Both the position numbers and the translations under genes were made by a program. Shown piece after piece: positions 32,344 through 41,460 of a DNA stretch of 62,974 bases; the stretch's first letter is position 1, and every line of letters starts with the position of its first letter. Under the pieces are notes generated by a model, which saw only the letters and a program-made list of their open reading frames with translations, made no database searches and was not told where the DNA came from. This DNA is from a virus. The DNA lies in the IMG/VR virus record IMGVR_UViG_3300017989_000118, positions 1 through 62,974 of that record. The stretch is one strand, 5' to 3'.

Positions 32344-34949
32344 TGCCTGCGGGATTCCAGCAGCCTCCAGTCCTGAAGCTCAGCCCGGACTACAAGGTCT
32401 TCATCAGCGGGCTCAGTAAGCTCCCCATCTCCGGCCAGGCGACGGAGAGTCAGAGGACCCCGCTCGGACGCGGCGCGGTGAGCTACCGTGACCTTAACAG
32501 CGATGTAGCGGGGGTCACCGTCTCGATGGGCATAGAGAGCAGCCCCGGCACCGCGAGCTTCACCGTAAATGTCCCCCGGCACCGCACCGAAGCGCTCGCG
32601 TACCTCCGGGACGGCGAGGTGCTCATAAAGCCGATGATGGAGGTGCATGTCTACCTCCGCGGCCGGTTCAACAACCAGGACAACCAGCCCCAGTACTACT
32701 TGGTCTTCTGGGGGGTGGTGAGCACCGTACAGGAGCAGTACAGCGACGGCACACACTCGCTGAACGTCAGTTGCCTAGACATACTGCACTGGTGGGAGAT
32801 AACGAAGGTCGTGACCTCGCCGTCCGCCGTCGCGGCCGCGCAGGTAGGGGATCAGGAGATATCCGGCCTGAGTTCCATCTACACGCAGTTAGACGCCCAC
32901 TCGATCATATACGACCTCGGCAAGATTTCGATGCAGAACTTCATGCTGCCCAACACCATAAACATCTCGGACGCGGAGACGGGATACCAGTCGGTGGAGC
33001 AGTTCAACCGCGAGGCGCCGTTCATAGCGAAGTACTGGCGGGAGAGGTTCGCGGCTATCAGGTCGTCACTGAGGCTGTACGCATTCGCTGGGTTCCAGAC
33101 CTGCTCGAAAAGGACCTTTGGCCCGAACAAGCCCGACAATAACGCCCAGTCGGAAGGCGATACCGAGCAGCCGGGTCCGCTCAGCGAGCAGGGAACCAGC
33201 GGGAACTATGTATACACCGTGGTGAAGGTGTGCGAGAACCAGATCGAGGCGATGCACCCCTACAAGACCATCGAGGGGCGCTCCGTCGGGCAGCAGGAGA
33301 GCCAGCAGCGATCGAAGCTGGAGGTGGCCAAGGAGGTGGCGAACAACACCCACTGGGAGTTCTTCCTCGACATGGACGGCAGCGTCGTGTTCAAGCCGCC
33401 GTTCTACAACTTGGATGTGCGAGGTAACGAGGCCTCGGTCATACTCGACATAGACATAATCAACTACACCCGGACCGAGACTGAGAACGGCGCAGTGACA
33501 TCGCTGTACGTGGCCGGAAGGAAGATGTCAGAGCAGAGTTCCGAGACCCCGTGGGGCGGTTGGTGGATAGACTGGCCGATGGCGCTCACCCTCGGACTCA
33601 GGCACGAGCAGAGGGAGGAGTGGCGGGTCTTGGATCCGAAGCAGTGCAAGCAGTATGCGCAGGCGGAGATAAACAAGCATAACGCGATGCTCGACACGTT
33701 GGACCTGACCATACCCGGCCGTCCCGAACTACGGCTGGGATATCCCGTGTATGTGGAGCCGCTAGACAGCTTCTACTATGTCTACAACATCGACCACACC
33801 ATACAATCCGGCGGCGCGTTCACGACCACTCTGTCGCTCAAGGGTAAACGTACTAGGATACGCGACTCCAGCGGACGGGTGCAGAAACTTCTTGCGGCCG
33901 TCCAGAAGAGCGGGTCCGGACAGTCGGGCAAGGTCATGGAGAACGGGGAAGACGGCGCAGGCGGCTCTTGCGTGCCGACGACGCTCATGTCCGCGACGCA
34001 GACGTTGGCGGACTCGTATGCCCGGGCCTTAGCGTCGTCGGAGACCGAGGTGTCCAGCGCCAAGGGCAAGTCGATACGGACCCTGTCCGCATCACCCAGT
34101 CTGAGCCAGGAGGCGCTGGCGGAGGAACGCAAGAAGGCTGAGGCCGAGGCCTTGCTTGAGTCCGATCCATGCAACGCGCATTACCAAGAGCAGCTCAGGA
34201 AGAAGATCGCGGCCGTCAACGAGGCATCCAAGAAGACCAGAATGACCGCAGACGGGAACGCCCCCGGTGACTGGGTGTTCGTCGAGGACTTCCCCGTCAT
34301 ACCCGGCGCCGCTGGCTCCAACAAGCTCGCGCCGGTGGACGGGAGCGAGATTGTGGACGCGATACAGTTCACCGACGAGCAGGGCTACAAGCTGTTCGGG
34401 CCGTTCCTCTACGGCAGGTTCGTCTCCCTGGGGCCATCCGGCAGGATGGAGTCCAGCACCAACGAGAGCGGGGAGAAGCACGTATCCGAGGTCGCGAAAT
34501 CCGCGTCCGCCGGACCCGGTGGGTCCGGTACGAACGACGGCGCGCTCAGGTACACCATAGACCCGAACCTGGGCGCCATAACCCTGAAGCTCGGTTCGGC
34601 CGTGGGTAGGCTAGGCGCCGGCGTGGGCGGGGAGGCGCTCGCGGCTACCAGCCGCATGTCAGAGGACGGCAGCCTGCCCAAGCGCAGCCTCGCTGGCTCC
34701 GAAGGCGGACTCGGGACTGAGCCGCAGGCGTCGCAGGGCGGCTCGAAGAATCTGTCCACCGGGAAGGCCTCGGTAGATGACGTGAACAACTGCGAGGCAG
34801 GCACATCTGGGCAGAAGGCCGGACCCCACACACCGGAGGCCCAAGAGAAGTACAAGCAGCTCCGCCGGTGCATGACTCAGGGGAATACCGAGGAGCAGGA
34901 GGAGACCAAACCCAACTACGTTCCGCAGAAGTGGGCCGGAGAACAGTGA
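32343..34949 (+). CDS. Baseplate hub protein (gp27/late control D type)
   Basis: An 868-residue protein; the ATG overlaps the previous TGA. Hub-like order: an N-terminal beta domain (KVFISGLS, SYRDLNSDVAGVTVSMGIE), YYLVFWGVVSTVQEQYSDGTHSLNVSCLDI, later WEFFLDMDGSVVFKPPFYNL, and LRLGYPVYVEPLDSFYYVYNIDHTIQSGG, the strand pair that closes hub barrels. About 250 C-terminal residues (after residue 520) are Ser/Gly-rich with a small domain (DWVFVEDFPVIPG), an extension not usual in the family. The hub carries the spike encoded next and joins it to the tube. Confidence 0.8.
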   Translation: MPAGFQQPPVLKLSPDYKVFISGLSKLPISGQATESQRTPLGRGAVSYRDLNSDVAGVTVSMGIESSPGTASFTVNVPRHRTEALAYLRDGEVLIKPMMEVHVYLRGRFNNQDNQPQYYLVFWGVVSTVQEQYSDGTHSLNVSCLDILHWWEITKVVTSPSAVAAAQVGDQEISGLSSIYTQLDAHSIIYDLGKISMQNFMLPNTINISDAETGYQSVEQFNREAPFIAKYWRERFAAIRSSLRLYAFAGFQTCSKRTFGPNKPDNNAQSEGDTEQPGPLSEQGTSGNYVYTVVKVCENQIEAMHPYKTIEGRSVGQQESQQRSKLEVAKEVANNTHWEFFLDMDGSVVFKPPFYNLDVRGNEASVILDIDIINYTRTETENGAVTSLYVAGRKMSEQSSETPWGGWWIDWPMALTLGLRHEQREEWRVLDPKQCKQYAQAEINKHNAMLDTLDLTIPGRPELRLGYPVYVEPLDSFYYVYNIDHTIQSGGAFTTTLSLKGKRTRIRDSSGRVQKLLAAVQKSGSGQSGKVMENGEDGAGGSCVPTTLMSATQTLADSYARALASSETEVSSAKGKSIRTLSASPSLSQEALAEERKKAEAEALLESDPCNAHYQEQLRKKIAAVNEASKKTRMTADGNAPGDWVFVEDFPVIPGAAGSNKLAPVDGSEIVDAIQFTDEQGYKLFGPFLYGRFVSLGPSGRMESSTNESGEKHVSEVAKSASAGPGGSGTNDGALRYTIDPNLGAITLKLGSAVGRLGAGVGGEALAATSRMSEDGSLPKRSLAGSEGGLGTEPQASQGGSKNLSTGKASVDDVNNCEAGTSGQKAGPHTPEAQEKYKQLRRCMTQGNTEEQEETKPNYVPQKWAGEQ

Positions 34950-34960
34950 TAGGATAGGGT

Positions 34961-37900
34961 ATGCCGAGACTCAACTACTATGGCGGTCCGATCAAGAGCG
35001 GCTTTGGCGTCCGCCCGGTGCAGTACGGGGCGCAGTGGAAGTTCGGCGAGGGCATGGGCCGGGATTACTTCGCCAGGCTCGGCAAGGTCTCCCGCGTGGA
35101 CGAGGAGAACGGCGTCGTAGATCTCAAGTGGCTGGACTACGGCGGATACGCGCAGGAGGTGCCGCTGGCGCTGCCGTACGCCACCCGACGGGGGGCCGGA
35201 CACGGCATGCCGTCCAGGGGCGCGATCGCAATCTGTGTCTTCATCAAGTACAGCCAGCGGATCGGGAAACCGGTGATAGTCGGGTGGCTGAAGTCGCCGT
35301 GGGCCGGAAGCAAAGCCAACGAGCTGGATTTGGGCTTCGGCACGCTCAGCACCCTGTCGCAGGACTTCATCGTCGATCAGGAGGATATCCGGCTCGCGCC
35401 CCGCATAGGCGCCGCGTCGGAGAGGCGGCGACTCCGGAAGACGCATCCCGGGGACGTGCATTGGATAAGCGACCACGGCGGCGAGCTGTACCTCGACGAG
35501 AATGTGCAGCTATCCTCCGGAGCGCTGGACGAGTTCCTTCTCCGCTCCGATGATCAGACGGCGAGTCTGGTCACCGGCACCAGCCGCGTCGCCACGGAGG
35601 CCGGCCGCCGCAGGTTCGGCATCGCGTTCCGGAACGAGGTCGTATCGTGGCAGGATCATGAGTTCGACGAGGAGAGTCTGGAGGAGGAGAAGGACGACGT
35701 CGACGAGGGCATATCCAGCGCTATGCGCAAGCTCACGTACGAGTCCCGTATACTGCCTGTGGTCACGAGATCCGGGAAGTTCCTCTACATCCCGACACCG
35801 CTTCTGAGCAAAGGCACCGTCGACGCCGGCGGAACGCCATGGGTGGAGGATATCCTTGAGCTTCGGGAGGTCGGGGACTGCGTCAAGGATGTCTGCGAGG
35901 AGGTGCATGATCACGATCTGGATTCGCTGTACCCTCCCGCAGCGGTCGGCGACAACCACACGGACATATTCATCAGGAGGGTGCTCGGCACATACCTCGG
36001 CAACGACCCGACGGACAAGAAGTCGTACGGCGTGCCGATGTACCGCCGCATTTTCGAGGGGTACGGCAGTTGGCGGCCGGATGCCCCCGGCAAGGAGTAC
36101 TACGATCCGGACAGCGGGGAGAAGAAGGAGACATCCGCCGGCCCGAAATGGGTTCCGATAAACCGCACGTATTTCGAGAACGAAGCGTTCGAGAGCGCGG
36201 AGTCCGTCGAGAAGTCGGGTCTGGGCGGCGACGAGGGGCGACTGAGGACGCGAGAGAACCAGGAGGCGAGCCTCCTGCACACGGAGTTCGCGCACACCGG
36301 GCAATTCGGCAGCAACGCGGACTCGGACACCGTCCGCAACACGGCCTTCGACATCTCGAAGGAGGGCGTCCTCCAGTTCATCGTGAGCGCGTCGAGCGAC
36401 GAGCATGCCATAGTGTCCACCGAGGGCTCCGAGGAGAGCGAGGAGGAGGGCGGCTGGAAGTCGTCCGGCCGCAGCGTCGAGGGGCATTTCGAGGGCTCTG
36501 TCAAGCTGTCCCACGCGGCGAACACGAACGAGGAGGAGAGTTTCCGGCAAACAGCGCTGGGCAAGTTCGTCACCCTATGGGGGGCCAGCGAGCACCACTT
36601 CGCAGAGGACTGGAAGGACAAGTCCAGATCCGATACGCTCGCCACCGCCTTCATCATGGACGGGTTCCCCGGCCAGGATGGCGGCGGCCCGGGCGTGCAG
36701 GTGCTGGAGCTGAAGGGCGAGGGCGCGACGGACAGGTACGACTGGCCCGTGGTGCCCGCCGGCCTGAAGGTCGCCAACCGGCGGCGAAGCGAGCGACGCA
36801 GCACATGGGGCGGCCTCGATTGGTATTTGGGCAGGACTGTAGATAACCGCACGTCGTGGAACTTGGCCACCGCCGGGCAGGTCAAGCAATGGATTGGTGC
36901 GACCCCGGCGCCGTCCACGGTGAACGAGGAGGAGGCCGAGGCCACCAATGTCGCCGGGCGCGTGAACTGCTCCATCGTAAGGCACACTGTCGGTTCGGTG
37001 GAGGAGCACATCGGCAGGAACGAGAATGAGGAGTCCTGGAACACGGTGTTCGACGGGCAGGTCAAGCACCGGATAGGCTACACGGAGAGTCCGGACAACA
37101 ACACGGGCGAGGACCTCGACGTGCTTGGGCCTAACGGACCCGGCCGCGTCAGAAACTCGGTCAACCGCCAGGTGCTCGGCTCGGTGGAGGAGCATGTCGG
37201 GGTCAACGAGAAGCAGGAGACATACAACGCCGTCTTCGACGGGCAGATCAAGCACAGGATAGGGTACACGGAGGTCCCGCCGGAGGAGCGGCTCAACACC
37301 GGACAATGCCCCAAGGAGGGCGGCTCCGAGGGCGAGATGGAACCTTGCATGCTGGTGGTTGGGCCAAACGGCCCGGGACGCGTCAAGAACTCTATAAACA
37401 GAGAAATACGCGGCTCGGTGGAGGAGCATGTTGGGGTCAACGAGCAGGAGGAGTCGCACAACGCGGTCCTGGACGGCCAGTTGAAGATGCGGATCGGCAC
37501 GACCACGACGCCCCCGGCCAACCGCCGGAACACGTCCGACGGACTCGATGTCTCCGGGCCGTTCGGCGCGGGCGACAAGGGCAACTCGGTGAACCTGCAA
37601 CTCCTGGGCAGTTTTGAGGCGAACGTCGGCAAGAACCAGACGCTGGGCGACTCGGTCTACATCAACACGCTCGGCGGGTGGGACATCAACATCCTCGGGC
37701 CTGACATGTCGAACTGTGCCATCAAGCTGCTGGCGAAGGGGAATGTAGATGCGTCCGTGCAGGGGGATTGGGCGGACAGCATCTCGGGGAAGCAGGCCCG
37801 CACCATCGGCGGTGACTACATGAGGACGGCCGCCAGACACGTCCTGGTGGGGGATGTGCTAATCCAAGGCAACCTGAGCGTCGAGGGGGACGTGCATGTC

Positions 37901-37963
37901 ACGGGCGACCTCCATGCCGACGGGGAGATAACCGACTCCAACGGCGAGGTGCACAGCCACTAG
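34961..37963 (+). CDS. Baseplate central spike (gp5/VgrG-like) with HxH tip
   Basis: A 1000-residue protein; AGGATAGGG precedes the ATG. Residues 1-130 form an OB-fold-like region (YFARLGKVSRVDEENGVVDL, AICVFIKYSQRIGKPVIVGW), as in gp5 and VgrG. No lysozyme domain is seen. Residues 660-900 hold four repeats that suit a triple-stranded beta-helix. The end is a regular needle (GDVLIQGNLSVEGDVHVTGD) finishing NGEVHSH. The HSH fits the HxH iron-binding motif at the tip of P2 gpV-type spikes (family knowledge). Three chains should form a membrane-piercing needle under the hub. Confidence 0.88.
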   Translation: MPRLNYYGGPIKSGFGVRPVQYGAQWKFGEGMGRDYFARLGKVSRVDEENGVVDLKWLDYGGYAQEVPLALPYATRRGAGHGMPSRGAIAICVFIKYSQRIGKPVIVGWLKSPWAGSKANELDLGFGTLSTLSQDFIVDQEDIRLAPRIGAASERRRLRKTHPGDVHWISDHGGELYLDENVQLSSGALDEFLLRSDDQTASLVTGTSRVATEAGRRRFGIAFRNEVVSWQDHEFDEESLEEEKDDVDEGISSAMRKLTYESRILPVVTRSGKFLYIPTPLLSKGTVDAGGTPWVEDILELREVGDCVKDVCEEVHDHDLDSLYPPAAVGDNHTDIFIRRVLGTYLGNDPTDKKSYGVPMYRRIFEGYGSWRPDAPGKEYYDPDSGEKKETSAGPKWVPINRTYFENEAFESAESVEKSGLGGDEGRLRTRENQEASLLHTEFAHTGQFGSNADSDTVRNTAFDISKEGVLQFIVSASSDEHAIVSTEGSEESEEEGGWKSSGRSVEGHFEGSVKLSHAANTNEEESFRQTALGKFVTLWGASEHHFAEDWKDKSRSDTLATAFIMDGFPGQDGGGPGVQVLELKGEGATDRYDWPVVPAGLKVANRRRSERRSTWGGLDWYLGRTVDNRTSWNLATAGQVKQWIGATPAPSTVNEEEAEATNVAGRVNCSIVRHTVGSVEEHIGRNENEESWNTVFDGQVKHRIGYTESPDNNTGEDLDVLGPNGPGRVRNSVNRQVLGSVEEHVGVNEKQETYNAVFDGQIKHRIGYTEVPPEERLNTGQCPKEGGSEGEMEPCMLVVGPNGPGRVKNSINREIRGSVEEHVGVNEQEESHNAVLDGQLKMRIGTTTTPPANRRNTSDGLDVSGPFGAGDKGNSVNLQLLGSFEANVGKNQTLGDSVYINTLGGWDINILGPDMSNCAIKLLAKGNVDASVQGDWADSISGKQARTIGGDYMRTAARHVLVGDVLIQGNLSVEGDVHVTGDLHADGEITDSNGEVHSH
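36952..37700 (+). repeat. Four degenerate repeats in the spike shaft
   Basis: The units begin near 36952, 37138, 37372 and 37567. Each has G(R/D)V/K.(C/N)S(I/V).R., then GS(V/F)E(E/A)(H/N)(V/I)G.NE..E(S/T), then a DGQ(V/I/L)K.RIGYT-like end. The second and third are the closest. Spacing varies because loops differ in length; the third loop is longest and adds two Cys. The pattern suits turns of a trimeric beta-helix. Confidence 0.8.
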
Positions 37964-37973
37964 GGGGCCATAT

Positions 37974-38480
37974 ATGATGCAGCCATCGGATGTAGCGAGC
38001 CGGGCGCACGCGGAGCTGGACAGCATATCGTCGAACATCGACATGATGTTCGACAACCCGTCGACGGGGTACATCATAGTCGATGGGCCGATAGCCAACC
38101 TGCTGTGCCCGCCGATTCCGTCGGCGTTCGACTTCTCGCTGGAGATATCCGCGCAGTTCGAGGGGTTCAAGGTCACGCTGATGCTGTTCTCGGACTTCTC
38201 GCTGGACATCGACATAGAGCTGCCGCCGTGCCCCACCGTTGCAGTCGGCGCGGGGATCGACACGGTATTCGGCTTGAGGGCGCAGGCGGGCGCCGTGATC
38301 GACTGCATGCACGGCACGGTCGATTTCTTCGCGGAGGTGGTTACCCCGCCTCCGCCAAGCATAGAGGTCGTGTGCGTCCGTCAGCCGACCGTGGCCCCGT
38401 TCATAATGGAGGCGTTCGGGCAGCTCGAAATCGCAAAGGGCGGGGTCCTGACGGCCGCGCTCAGCGCACAGGCCGTCTAG
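37974..38480 (+). CDS. Small hydrophobic protein after the spike
   Basis: A 168-residue protein; GGGGG lies before an ATGATG start. It is beta-rich with Pro-Cys turns (LLCPPIPSAFDFSLEI, ELPPCPTVAVGAG) and no charged core. Genes at this position often encode a spike-tip or PAAR protein, but I see no PAAR or His-rich motif, so I only call it baseplate-associated by context. Its stop shares the palindrome CTAG (38477-38480) with the stop of the convergent lipoprotein gene. Confidence 0.7.
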   Translation: MMQPSDVASRAHAELDSISSNIDMMFDNPSTGYIIVDGPIANLLCPPIPSAFDFSLEISAQFEGFKVTLMLFSDFSLDIDIELPPCPTVAVGAGIDTVFGLRAQAGAVIDCMHGTVDFFAEVVTPPPPSIEVVCVRQPTVAPFIMEAFGQLEIAKGGVLTAALSAQAV

Positions 38481-38704
38481 TCCCAGAACCCGATCTCGAT
38501 CTCAAACTCGCCACCGCAGTCGTAGCGGCAGTCGTCGTAGTATCCGTCATAGTAGTACCCACCGCCGCTGTACGGCGGCACCGCCACGGGCGGCATGCCC
38601 GGGGCGATGTCCACGAAGACATCCCAATCGCACCCGGCCGAGCAGCAGCACGCGAGAAGCGAGAGGCCCAGAACGCACAGCAGTTGTTTCAGATTCAGAT
38701 TCAT
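38477..38704 (-). CDS. Small Tyr/Asp-rich lipoprotein (antisense moron)
   Basis: A 75-residue protein and the only clear minus-strand gene inside the tail block. The ATG (38704 leftward) has AAGGAG seven bases before it. It begins MNLNLKQLLCVLGLSLLAC, a positive then hydrophobic signal ending in a lipobox-like LLAC, followed by two more Cys. The mature part is acidic and rich in Tyr, Gly and Cys (GGGYYYDGYYDDCRYDCGG). Diacylglycerol attachment at C19 would anchor it on the cell envelope. Phage lipoproteins of this size often block superinfection by covering the receptor (family knowledge); here that role is inference. A longer in-frame ORF to 39073 is a shadow of the opposite gene. Confidence 0.72.
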   Translation of the reverse strand: MNLNLKQLLCVLGLSLLACCCSAGCDWDVFVDIAPGMPPVAVPPYSGGGYYYDGYYDDCRYDCGGEFEIEIGFWD

Positions 38705-38831
38705 TCTCTGGCTCCTTGAACCGGCGACCGCCCCTTTGTGGCCGCCCGCATCCAGCCGATCTGCGTCCGGGCCATGCCTACGGATTTTGTTTTGTGAAGT
38801 CTTAATCCGGTCCCTCCAGCGGAGGTTATGG
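38705..38831. promoter_or_regulatory. Divergent intergenic region with inverted repeat
   Basis: This 127-bp gap lies between the leftward lipoprotein gene and the rightward methyltransferase-like gene, so promoters for both are expected. The centre is AT-rich (38784-38805, ATTTTGTTTTGTGAAG), flanked by CGGATT and AATCCG, an inverted repeat that may be an operator. GGAGG near the right end is the SD of the rightward gene. Exact promoter boxes cannot be assigned. Confidence 0.35.
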
Positions 38832-40619
38832 GTGCCACATCTGGGTGACATAGCGGTGGAAGTTAGGCTAACCGACCGGAATAACCCCCGTTCCTTCGAG
38901 CAGTTGGAGGCCCTCGTATCGGCCCTGCGGCGGTTCCGAGGCCAGCCGCCCCTGGAGTCCGACGGAAAGGTCCGCATATCCTTCAACTCCGTCCAGTTCA
39001 TGCCCAAGGCCATCAATGTCGGGTTTCTCGACGATGTGCCCTGGGATATCAGATCGCAGGCCTTGAACTTCACGCGGTACGGCCTCTGCCTGCCGCCGAA
39101 CAGCGTTGACGAGTTCCACTGCTACGGTTTCGCGCACAGGATCAGGAGCGATTGCGAGCTGACCCACTTTTTCGAGCATGTGTTCTACTGCCTGAAGCAC
39201 GGCGGCACATGCCACTTCAGGGCCACCAACCTGATGGAGCTGATGGAGAGGTGCATCGACGCGAAGGGCAGGGACAACGAGCTGCATGTCGTGGAGCGAC
39301 AGCTATTCACGGGCCAGGACAGGTCCGGCCTCTACTTCAACCAAGCCTGCCTGAACAAGGCCAGGCTGGTTAGCAGGATGAGGCATTCCGGATTCCTTCG
39401 CATCGAGGTGGAGGAAGACGAGTCCCCGGACAGCGCCGCCCTGCCGAAAGAGGCGGACCAGATATGGCTGCGGGAGTTCACGCCCGAGCAGATGGAGAGA
39501 TGCCTGAGTTCCAGGGACTGCATCATGCCGGGGTGCAACGGGCGGCGCTGGTTCAAGCTGTACCGTCCAAGCGAGTTCTCCATCTATTGCAAGAAGCACT
39601 TCAGGAAGGCCCACGCGAAGTATCTGACCGAGCTGAACAGGAGGCTTGCCGTAAGGTGGTCCTCCGTGAAACCCGAGCCGGAGGAGACTGCGCCGCTGAC
39701 CGGGAGGCAATGCCTCATCCCGGAGCTGGCCGGAGACGCCCCCATCTGGCGAGGCGTGAGGATGCCCCTGGGCACCCTGACGGCCCCCGTGAGCCTGACC
39801 GGCGAAGGCGCCACATGCAATCCGGACTCGCTGAAGGAAATGGTGTCGGCCGTCAGGGAGTTCAGGTGTCTGGAGCCGCTCGGCGAGGGGTTCAAGATAT
39901 CGTACAACTCCGACAGGTTTGTGCCCGAGTGCATCAATGTCGGCAACATCCGCGCCGAGTGGGAATGGGATGTGGCGGCGAGCAAGTTCGACTTCTCGGT
40001 GGATGGCCTGCCGCTTCCCCCGGAATCCGCAGACGAGTTCAGGTGCCACGGATACATACAGAGGCTCCGCAGACCGGAGCTGGAGGGGTTTGTACGCAGC
40101 GTGCACAGAACGACGAGACCCTTCGGGCGATTCTTCGGTTCCTGGAACAACCTGGATGCGGCGAAGAGAAAGTTCCTTGAGGCCAGCGGAATGTCGGATC
40201 CCGCCCTGGCCGCCATGTGCCTCGGCGAGCCGCTGACCCCCGAGGCGATGAAGTCCATACTTGAGGCAGCCGGATTCGCCGTGCTGGAGATACGCCGCGG
40301 CGGCGGCCGATATGCCTCCGTGGAGGACGTCCTGCTCCCCAAGGCCGATCGAGACATGGCTAGGGCCAACCGATTCCGCCCGCCCCCTGACGAGGGCCAC
40401 GACGAATGCTGCGTGTGCGGAAAACCGAGGTTCTGGCCCCAGGACGGCATCCGCGCCACGGGGGTGGACCCGTTCTCCTGCCCCTCGATCTACTGCCGCC
40501 GCCATTTCACCCACGCGGCTAGGCTGCTGCACGCGGACATAACCGCCAAGGCTGTGCTGACCTTCGAGGCGGTCAAGAAATACCGGGTCAGCGCCGGGCG
40601 CCGCATCCGAATCCGCTGA
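38832..40619 (+). CDS. Tandem degenerate methyltransferase-like/zinc-finger protein
   Basis: A 595-residue protein from GTG 38832 (GGAGG six bases upstream); the open frame further left runs through the antisense lipoprotein and is not coding. It has two similar halves. Each has a strand INVG (INVGFLDDV, INVGNIRAE), then GL.LPP.S.DEF.C.G...R, a pattern recalling small SAM methyltransferases (LNVGCG..., LPF.DNS.DE) but with the Gly-rich SAM loop lost, then a helix and a late AGF-type strand. Each half ends with a Cys/His cluster followed by a (K/R)(K/R)HF helix: CIMPGCNGR...YCKKHF and CCVCGKP...YCRRHF. A catalytic role is doubtful; binding of nucleic acid or protein is more likely. Confidence 0.65.
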   Translation: MPHLGDIAVEVRLTDRNNPRSFEQLEALVSALRRFRGQPPLESDGKVRISFNSVQFMPKAINVGFLDDVPWDIRSQALNFTRYGLCLPPNSVDEFHCYGFAHRIRSDCELTHFFEHVFYCLKHGGTCHFRATNLMELMERCIDAKGRDNELHVVERQLFTGQDRSGLYFNQACLNKARLVSRMRHSGFLRIEVEEDESPDSAALPKEADQIWLREFTPEQMERCLSSRDCIMPGCNGRRWFKLYRPSEFSIYCKKHFRKAHAKYLTELNRRLAVRWSSVKPEPEETAPLTGRQCLIPELAGDAPIWRGVRMPLGTLTAPVSLTGEGATCNPDSLKEMVSAVREFRCLEPLGEGFKISYNSDRFVPECINVGNIRAEWEWDVAASKFDFSVDGLPLPPESADEFRCHGYIQRLRRPELEGFVRSVHRTTRPFGRFFGSWNNLDAAKRKFLEASGMSDPALAAMCLGEPLTPEAMKSILEAAGFAVLEIRRGGGRYASVEDVLLPKADRDMARANRFRPPPDEGHDECCVCGKPRFWPQDGIRATGVDPFSCPSIYCRRHFTHAARLLHADITAKAVLTFEAVKKYRVSAGRRIRIR

Positions 40620-40657
40620 TCCGTTGTAATGTCCTGGTCAAAATGGCAAATTGGGGT

Positions 40658-40675
40658 TCCGCTAGAATGAGCGGA
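40658..40675 (+). promoter_or_regulatory. Short hairpin with TAGAAT in a 70-bp gap
   Basis: TCCGCT and AGCGGA form a 6-bp inverted repeat around AGAATG. It contains TAGAAT, and the gap starts with TTGTAATGT, both seen in other gaps here. The hairpin lacks a T-run, so it is not a terminator. It may be a promoter or operator for the baseplate genes downstream. Confidence 0.3.
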
Positions 40676-40692
40676 CAGGGGAGGCTGTGCGC

Positions 40693-41460
40693 ATGGCTTA
40701 CGACTACCTCGGTACAATGGACCGAGATCAGTTTGATGACCTCGTCGAGTTCGCGCGCAAGCAGAAAACGCTTGTTGCGTGGCAGGACTCCCATGCGCGG
40801 GCCGAGATAAAGAGGCTGGACTCCCTCTTGGCCAAGATGACCAAGGCCCACGATGTGTTCTTCGCCGGGACATTGGGCGAGGGGAGGACCGTGCCGGAGT
40901 TCCAGGACAGGGGCATTTTCGACGAGGATGGCGATCCGGATGCCACGGCCGGGGGCGCAGAGCTGGAGATCGATGCCCCGGCGAACGAACCTCACCTCGC
41001 GCATCGCGGGAGGGAGGACGCATTCGCCTTGGGTCCCCTCACCCTGAAAGCCAAGCCGCCGAGCGTGCAGGATGCGCTGAACGACTGGGAGCCAGCCGAT
41101 GTGACAAGGGGAGTCAAGAGCGCTTTCCTACCTGCGCTCAAGCACCAGCGGGAGCAGCTTGAGTGGCGCGTCCGCAAAATACAGGACAGGCAGGAGCAAT
41201 TGGAGGAGGCCCGCAGGAGACGGCGCATAGCCAGGGACAGCGCCGTAGAGAAGTTCGTCGCCGACCTGGAGAGGATGTTCAGCGAGGCGACCAAGGTCGA
41301 TAACCCGTATTGGTGGTGCCTGAACCCGAATCCGGGGGCCGTGAACCCGGAGAGGCCGGAGGTGATATTCAGGCGGGACAGATATTCGCCGGCCCAGGAG
41401 GAGCTGAAGCGCGCCCTCGACAAGGCGGTGAAATCGAACTTGGAGTTGGAGGCGGACTAG
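40693..41460 (+). CDS. Baseplate-region coiled-coil protein, unknown
   Basis: A 255-residue protein; GGGGAGG lies eight bases before ATG 40693. The GTG at 40687 would be too close to that SD. An N-terminal helix pair (DRDQFDDLVEFARKQKTLVAW) is followed by a disordered stretch and a long charged helix (LEWRVRKIQDRQEQLEEARRR). Near the end is a compact PYWWCLNPNPG motif, a Trp-rich turn that may bind a neighbour. The stop is directly followed by the GTG of the next gene, so translation is coupled to the wedge genes. Confidence 0.75.
   Translation: MAYDYLGTMDRDQFDDLVEFARKQKTLVAWQDSHARAEIKRLDSLLAKMTKAHDVFFAGTLGEGRTVPEFQDRGIFDEDGDPDATAGGAELEIDAPANEPHLAHRGREDAFALGPLTLKAKPPSVQDALNDWEPADVTRGVKSAFLPALKHQREQLEWRVRKIQDRQEQLEEARRRRRIARDSAVEKFVADLERMFSEATKVDNPYWWCLNPNPGAVNPERPEVIFRRDRYSPAQEELKRALDKAVKSNLELEAD

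Noticed and set aside
37974-38480. PAAR spike-tip protein
   Set aside because: Position fits, but there is no PAAR repeat or His/Cys metal set, and the spike already ends in its own HxH tip.
38595-38831. N-terminal extension of the methyltransferase-like gene
   Set aside because: It would run antisense through the lipoprotein gene; GTG 38832 has an ideal SD.
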